Assembly: GCA_028673005.1 (NCBI GenBank)
Contig: CM054113.1
Coordinates: 70,351,850 to 70,415,849 of the forward strand
Direction of reading: 5' to 3'
Length of the DNA: 64,000 nt
Origin: Tanypteryx hageni
Taxonomy: Eukaryota > Arthropoda > Insecta > Odonata > Petaluridae
This document shows positions 52,701-61,400 of the stretch, in pieces. The notes under the pieces are model-generated. The model made no database searches, was not told the origin of the DNA, and saw nothing but the letters and a program-made list of their open reading frames with translations. The number at the start of each line of letters is the position of its first letter. Within the stretch, counting starts at the first letter, position 1. A program made the position numbers and the translations under genes.

Positions 52701-55700
52701 AAAGGTGAAATACTCCTTTAGCCAAACAATTAGAGGGTTACAAAACCCAATGCATTTCGCCCACAAGGCAGGCATTGTCAGGGGTAAAACCTGTTTCAAC
52801 AGTGACTGAGAGCCAACTGCAAGGTTTGAAACGGAAAGTATTAAGAAGATGACCGAGGAACAAGTGAAGCACGTTTCAAACCTTGCAGTTGGCTCCCAGT
52901 CACTGTTGAAACAGGTTTTACCCCTGACGATGCCCACCTTGTGGGCGAAATGCATTGGGTTTTGTAACCCTCTAATTGTTTGGCTAAAGGAGTATTTCAC
53001 CTTTATCATACCACTTAGAATAATTACATGTAATTTTCAACAAAAATAATTTTTCTGTTGTATATATAAACAAATCTTTTAACAGAAATAGTTAGTAGTA
53101 AAATTTATTTAATAAAATATAATTATTAAGGAGATAGTACTATTCAGAAGATAGATCTCCATCATTGGTCACCAACAAGTGTACAGGTGGTTGCTTAATT
53201 GACCCCCTTGGGTAACCGCCCTCTTTCTAGAAACTCTTTCTGTGTTACAATAAAAGGAACTTCTTTGCTAGATATAAATGAAGTGGAAATTTTTTAAGTA
53301 TTACATAGTTTTTTATTGTTATGTTGAAACAATTCCAGGTAGTCATGCCAATTTCAATGAATACCCTTCTTCTATTGCTTACTTTTTACTCTTTTGCTTT
53401 GAAAATTAATCAGTCTTGCTTCTGACTGCTATCAGTACAAGCAATTTTCTCCTGATGAGATTAATTTTTTATACTGAGTATTTCTATATTTAGTGGTGCA
53501 AGATTTTGTGGCTGATGTTATTCAGTTTTGTTTAATTTGTGTCCATTACTTTTTTAACAATGAGCATTTTAACAGTGGAAAATCATATCATGCAATACTC
53601 TAAAATTCCTCATGTTTTATTTTCTATTTCTAAAAGTTCTTTTTAATGTTGACATTTGATGTTACTGGCTCAAATGTTGTATGAGTTAGTTAATAAATGT
53701 ATTAGTTCAGTTATTCAGCCTTTTCTTACTTAATATTCAAGCAAGACACTTCAAATTTTATTATATAAATGTGACTTGATGAATTTCACTTTATTTTTAA
53801 GGACCCAAGGTTGACCATGCTCTTCAAGAGGCGCAAGATATCCTTCAAGATATTCAAACCTTAGATTTCTCATCAAATGAAAAATCAGCAATTGATGAAC
53901 TTCAAAAAGCCCAATATATTCTTGATAATATTAAAGATTTTTCACTACCTGTTTCCAATCAAAGTAAAGCTTTTGAAGATCTTCGCAAAAAGATTGACGA
54001 GTTTGACTTTAAACTTGAGGATTTGAAAAACAACAGTATGATTGCTGATAATAAAGCCAATGAGGCGGAATCTCTCAATGAGGAAAACAGGCAAGTAGAA
54101 AAGTGAAAAATCATGGCAATATGGTTTAAAGTCAATTTTGACTTAACAATGATTTTTTCTCAAAGAGCTTTGTTACAACTACAAATATTTTTTTATATTT
54201 AGGAATGCAAAATTAGCCACAAAGGTTGACACAGTAAAAAATCTGACAAAGGAAACAGAGTCTACTTTAAAAGAAGCAAAGGATTACTTGAAAAATGCTT
54301 CTGACATTCTCACTGGATCTGGCATTGCTTTCGAAAACCTATGTAAGTGATGCCAAAAGTTTAACCATTATTAATGATTGTGACAAAATAACTTAGTTTA
54401 TCATAACAACAAGTAACATTAAATTAATTCCTTGTTAAAATGATGTGTTACTCAAATATCATCGAATTCAACTGACAGCAGTGAATATAATTAGTAATTA
54501 GTATATTTATTTAAATCTGTAAAATAAAGTTTGTTGACTAATGTAGTCTTCTTTTCTGTAAACATTTAAAACTGACCAAATATTTATTTGACTCTTAGAT
54601 AAGAGTATAGATGATCTAAAGGAAGCGAATAACCAAATGAATACATCAATTCAAGATAAGGAGAAAGAGCTGGAGGAAATAAGAGAGCCGGTAGAAATGG
54701 CTGAAAATCATTCTGAGGAGCTTAGAATTAGGGTATGATGGTATTATTGGTAGCAATTCTTTCATGAATATAGCATCTGTTTTTAACCAGGAAAATACAA
54801 TTTAAAAACATTATACTACTAAAATGTTCAATGGATTCTTTTTGGAAATTTCCAGGCTATGGCATTATATGACCTCTTGGCAGATACTCGAAACACATCA
54901 GAAAGTGCAGTTGCAGCTGCCAATGCATATAAAAATATTGTGGAAGCAATTGGAGAAGCTTTACAAGCTGCTAAAGATGCTGGAAATGCTGCGGATAATG
55001 CTACTGCAATGGTATCCAATGGCAGTTATTTTCTTTTATGAGATGAGTTGGGAAATTTATGTTGAAATTTTTATTGAGATTAGACAATAAGATCCCCAGA
55101 TATATACAGGATGTCCTGTAACATGTGTGCATAACTTCTGGTGGTGATTCCTTGGTTTATTCTATGCAAAAATGTCTATATCAACATGGGTCAAAATCTC
55201 AACCATTACAGAACTACAATCACTTGAAGTTCGAGCTCTGATTTTTTTTGTGAAAAACTTAAATAATGTGCATCGCATAAACACATTATTTACATCTCTG
55301 GACATAGATTAAAGAGATGCATCTTTCTGTTTATGGAAATGTGAGTTGAAAACAATAACGCTGGAGGAACTCTGGGTCAAACACTTTTTCCACTACGCTG
55401 ATTTTTGTGAAAAGCTAATAGCACCTTCACACAGAATGCCTACACGAACCATACAAATTTCACATTCTGCTGATTTTCCGTTCTTGAGTTTTAAGCAAAA
55501 ATGTCCACAATCACGTCCAAGTGGAGCATCCTGAGGTCGGCAAGGAACAGGGAGGCATACTGTGCAATGCTGTACTTATTGTTACTGCTATGTAGAAACA
55601 GGTATAACTACAGTAAGTATAGCATTGTACAGTATGCCTCCCCATTCCTTGCTGACCCCAGGATGCTCCACTTGAACAAGATTGTGGACATTTTTGCTTA

Positions 55701-57083
55701 CAACTCGAGAACGGGAAATTGGCAGCTTGTGAAATTTGTATGGTTGGTGTAGGCATTCCGTGTGAAGGTGCCATTAGCTTTTTGAAAAAATTGGCATAAC
55801 AGAAAATAGTGTTTTTGAGGTCAGAGTTTGACCAAGCATTCCTCTAGCATTGTTTGCAACTCACATATGATGTGTCTCTTTAATCTATGTCCGGAGGTGA
55901 AAATAATGTGTTTGTGCAATACACATTTACGTAAGTTTTTCACAAAACAAAAATCGGATCTCAAACTTCAAGAGCTCGTAGTTCTGTAACAGTTGAGATT
56001 TCGACCTATGTTGATATAGACATTTTTGCATAGAATAAGACAAGGATTCACCGCCAGAAATTCTGCACGTTTCGCAGGACACCCTGTAGATATATCTGTA
56101 TTTATATGCATCTTAAGAGTACAATTATGGTTTCTTATATATAAGATGATGAAGCTTAAAATTAACATGTCTTGAGAATTAGATACCTATAAGAAGGAAT
56201 TAGAAAAATTAATGACATGGGTATAATAGCATAAAATAATTAATGCATTTATTCAATAATTCAATGGATTTTCTTACTATATTACTATATCAGAATTCAT
56301 CCAGTACATATATTTGTTCTACAAGTATGACTTATTTTATATCTGTTTCACAGTCTCAGGGCTTGGGAGAACGAACTAGTGAATCAGACTTACGTTCCTC
56401 GAAACTGTTACAAGATGCTAAGGATACATTAAAATCAGCACAATCTTACCTGCAACCAAGTTTGGATGCAGCTAAACAGAATGTTCAGGAAGTAAAGAAT
56501 TTAAATCACTTCACTGATGATGCTGATAAAAAAGTTAACAAGTAAGCCATCTTGATTCTTGAAAATGCTTAAGGGTAATTTAAAGATGATAAAATTTTAA
56601 CATTTCCATGAACTCCTAATATGTATATTTATGGTTTTAGCATGAAATATTTTCATTTATATATATTTGTCATTAGTATTAAGTTATTTAATAAATATAA
56701 ATCAAATTTTACAAAATTTCCATTGCTGCTATGCTATAGTAAATTCTACTTTGTGAAATTGTCTGGTTATGGTATGTCTGTGGTTTTTATAAAAGGTTTT
56801 TGACACTGAAATTTGTCAACAGCGCTCTTGAGAATATTCCGAGCAAATCTTTAGAATCTTTGGCCCAATACACTACCACAACAGCAGAAGAGGCAGGTCA
56901 AATGGCTAATGATGCACTTGCCAAAATAACTGATATTGCTCAAAGTGTACCAGAAGACTTGAAAGAAGCCAAACAAATTCCAAAATCGATAGATAATGCA
57001 ATGAAAGACATTTCTCATATTCAGAGCCAAGGTAAGTTTTAAATAATCTCTGTTATTATTCTTTCTATTGTACCTCTACCATG

Positions 57084-57149
<66 letters not shown>

Positions 57150-58112
57150 AGAGTAAAACCTCATAAGTTCAAAGTTCAAGGGGCCACAAAAATATAACTG
57201 CGAATTATCCAGGTTCGAAATAAGTGAACTTAAAAAAATCGAAATTTCTTACGATCTGCTACTTGGACAGTAAAATCACAATATAGTCTTATCTATCCAT
57301 TCTGCTACAAAAGATATTGACCTTACAAGTTTGTACACATGGAAAATTCATGAAGAGAGCTGAAGTGACCACTTAATTCATGATTCACGAACACCACCAC
57401 ATGTGAAAAATAGGTTAGAGCAAACATCCTAATTTTCCCTGTGTATTTCAAGTTACTCTTTTACGCCATGTTTTGGAAGAAAAGACTTTCTACCATGCAC
57501 ACTCAGCAAAAAGATTATGAAAATGCATGCGAAAAAGACTGGGAAAACACTTGTGCGAAATATTTTATAGATAATAGATAGGAACCATCACAAAGTAATT
57601 CTCTCCAATTTCGTTCAAACTTTCCATGCCATCAGTATGGTTAAAAATAATTAATTAATTCTTTATTAGCTCAAGGCAATTTCATACATTACATTTTAAT
57701 TTTATTTCCAAGTCCCTATTCGTAATTTACTTTCGACAAATGTTTTCCTCAAGGCAGTCCCCGCCCGGAGATCCGATTGAGGGACTATTTTACCTCCGGA
57801 TTGTTTTACCTCGAGAGAACTCATATGTCCAACCATATAATCTTTACTAGGGATTGTAATGTGGTAGTTTCCCTCTTGCTTTCCACATCGCAGTACTGTA
57901 GCCGTTCAAATCGTCCTGATCACGCCTACAGCTGTATTGGATATAGACCCAACCAACATCATTTGTTTTCGGCTCTATACCATACTGACAGTACTGCTGC
58001 CTACTGCCAGGCACTGATGTTAGTTTTTTTTTAATAAAACCTCCATTCGAGGGGTTTGAACACCCGAACTTTGCAATAGAAAGCCGACACACTAACCACT
58101 ACACCACCAGTG

Positions 58113-58186
<74 letters not shown>

Positions 58187-58386
58187 CAGCTTACGGAAAA
58201 GGAAAGGTAAAATGGATATATAGATGGCAACAAGGTGTCGGGATGAGGAAACCCAGTGAACACTCACCAATCGGACGACTTCAGGTTGGCGAGGCCCCGG
58301 GGATGTCAAAGCGACACACGTAAAAGAACACTAAAACACAGAAACATCACAAACGTAGAAGCTTTCGGAATTATTCCTTCATCAGC

Positions 58387-58418
<32 letters not shown>

Positions 58419-61400
58419 CACTAGGGGTGTTTGGATAGTTTTCAGATAGCACCTGCCACTCAGTAACTGCAGCACATGTAACTCTGTTAACAAGTAGACT
58501 TTTCCACTTTGTGTCTTTGAACTTATTTATGTACACTTTGCTTGTGTGAGTTTTGTAGTAGTTGAGTGTATTTGTGGACACAGTACCAACACAAATGCCA
58601 AAATGGAGCATAAAATTACAATCAAGTATTGCATGTGGTTGGTGAAATTGCTCATGGAGACAGTGTGATAAAAGCAGCTTTCTAATACAAATTTTTTGAT
58701 TGGCATGATGAATTTTCAAGCAATACTTAAAGTATAAAAGATGAATCTTACTCAGGAAGGCCATCCATGTCAAATAATGTTAAAATTCATGCAAAAATTG
58801 ATGCACTATTAAGAAGCTCTAAAAATTAAATTGAAATTGAAAATTGCAGCCAAAAGGCAGCATATGCAGAGACAGGTTAGATAGTACACCATGAGAATGT
58901 GCCGGTGCACTGATCACAAGTCGCATAGCAGGTTCTTGAACATTTAGGAGTGGAGGTGATTAGTAACCCACCTTATTCAACAGATCTTGCCCCCTGTGAC
59001 TTTGTCTGTTCCTGAAATGACAAAAACAGCTCCAAGAGCATAATTTTGTGTTGGAAAATGAGATTAATAACCAAGTGATGGGTATTCTAAATTCTGTATC
59101 AAAAAAGGACTTTCCTCAAGTATTTGAGATAGGACACAATCCTGGAACAGCTACAGGACTTTGAAGGACAATAACAGTAGGATAGCGCTACAGCTAATAT
59201 TTTGTGAATTGGAGGTCCAGTATGGAAATTTTCCAAACATCCCTCACATATAAGTGTGTGTATATGTATGTATATTGGCTGCAATACTTTTATGAAAATC
59301 TTCACAAACAAAAAGTAAAATAATTGCTTTCTTTGGAAGAATGATTTGTTTTTCTCCTTGTTTTGTAGCTGAAAGAGTAAGCAATTTACTCCCGGATATA
59401 ACAAGCTTAATGAATAAGGTTGGGCAACAGCAAACTGACATAGAGGCTGCACAGATTGATTTGAGAGAACTAATTAAAAACTTGAAGACCAAAGTGGCAC
59501 TTGCTCGAGAAACAGCAAATAGGTAAAGTACTCAAAGATATAAAACAGTGTTTGATGTTATTTCATTTATAAAATCACCCAATTTATTATATTCAATAAC
59601 TTCATATTTGGATGACTAATTTTGTAACCTGCATAAAATATGCCAAGTTTATTAAAGTTGGAATCAGGAAAAGTTAAATTGCCACAGTGTGATTGATCAT
59701 TAAAAAGATGCCAGGCAAATATGAATGCTGCTGACATTTTTTAAAACTTCATAACATTAGATTGTTAATAAATAACATTAGTTTCAATAACATTTTCCTT
59801 GCTTGAAAGAATATTGCTTATTATGTTAATCAGATTCCAATAAGAGAAAAACAGGACATTTCCCATAACCCTAGACATATGGAGAAATTCAATCACAAAT
59901 TTTGCCATAATTACCATCTGGACTTCTATAAAACCTTTTACTGTTTGCATTCTCTCTTAGGTGTGTGTATAAACAAACTAGAAATAAATTTCATCATTAG
60001 CCAAGTGTATTAATAATAATATTTTGAAACTAGTTTTTAAAAAGTTTTAAAATACTGGTCAATAACTGTCCTTAAAAATTTTTGGGACATAGGGAAAATA
60101 TAATTAAAAAATCTGATGTGGCCATCACATGACTTTTTCCATACCTGTAATATTTCTAAAAATTCCAAATAGGTTAAATGAAAATAAATATTTTAAGGAA
60201 TTGCAAGAAAGATTTAGTCTTTACAAAGATCAGAAATAATCTCAAATCATAGCCTTCTGATATTGGATATAGCCAGGAAGCTCCAACAATTAAGAAAATA
60301 AAAAGGAGCATTACTAAGACATAACTAAGCACAAAGTGTTTTATAATAATCGCTGGTAGGTAGTGTGGTGATGGCAGCTAAAACATTTAGTTTTTAAGAT
60401 ATCTTAAACAATGTATTATATGGAAAAATGTTTCAAACAAAGGTTGTAGAAAATTATATTTCCTACAACTTTTATTCCAATATTTTTTTACATTAATCAA
60501 ATATTAAAGCAAATATATAAAAAAAACAGATGTGACGAGAGTAAACACCCACTTCTGGTTGATTGATTTTTACCAAAAACTTATTGACTCTTGTCATTTT
60601 AACAAAAATGTCAAATATAAAATTTTGTATTGATCTGATTAATAGTTTTTAATTTAGAGCACACACAAAATATTTATCATATACACACTCACATACACAG
60701 ACATCATTGAGAAATGGCCAAAATGTGTTCAGGGGACCTCATAATGTATATTTCCGTTGAAATCTTGAAATTGATTTTGTTCATGAAAACAATACTTTCC
60801 TATATACTATGCATAGAGAAAGTAAAAAAAGGACGTCTTGTAGAAGTTTATGCATTGACTTAATGCTTTCATTTTCATTTCACATTCAAGAATAAAGGTT
60901 GGAATCAAGATGTATGGAAATACTACACTTGAGCTCAAGAACCCTGAAGGACTCTCTCAGCTAGGTACATCAGCTCGAGTTTCAACTTACTTCAAGACAG
61001 ATAAGCAGAATGGCTTCATTTTGTACTTAGGAAATGAAATTGACACAAAGAAGAGGTTAAGGAGGGTTGTTTCGGTAATCTGTTCACTGATAAAAATGTG
61101 TTCTATAGTTTTATGAATTAACATAACTGCAAAATTATAACTGTGCCATTGTTATTTTGCACAATCTCTGAAATTGGTACTTCTTGGTATAGTATATTTC
61201 CAAAATGGCTGATTCTTCCTTTACTTATTTAAGGATGACTTTATGGCATTAGAGATTGAAAATGGATTCCCTATTCTAAAAATAGACTTGGGGTCAGGAT
61301 CACAGAGTATAGCAAGTAATAAATATGTTGCTGACAATATATGGTATCAAGCAATCATTGAAAGGTATGTTGCGGATGTTATGTAGTTATTTAAAAAAAA

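Noticed and set aside
52677..53049. Two mirrored open frames of 110 and 66 codons
   Set aside because: They lie in the inverted repeat and code for each other's reverse complement; the sequence is better explained as ribozyme-bearing repeat.
54095..54096. GT donor four bases after the GC donor of LanA exon 32
   Set aside because: Phase 0 joining gives a stop nine codons into exon 33.
55346..55774. Open frames in the foldback element as possible small genes
   Set aside because: They repeat in mirror image in both arms and match no transposase.
58031..58112. Functional tRNA gene
   Set aside because: A- and B-box-like sequences are present, but the acceptor and anticodon stems do not form properly and the B-box is altered.
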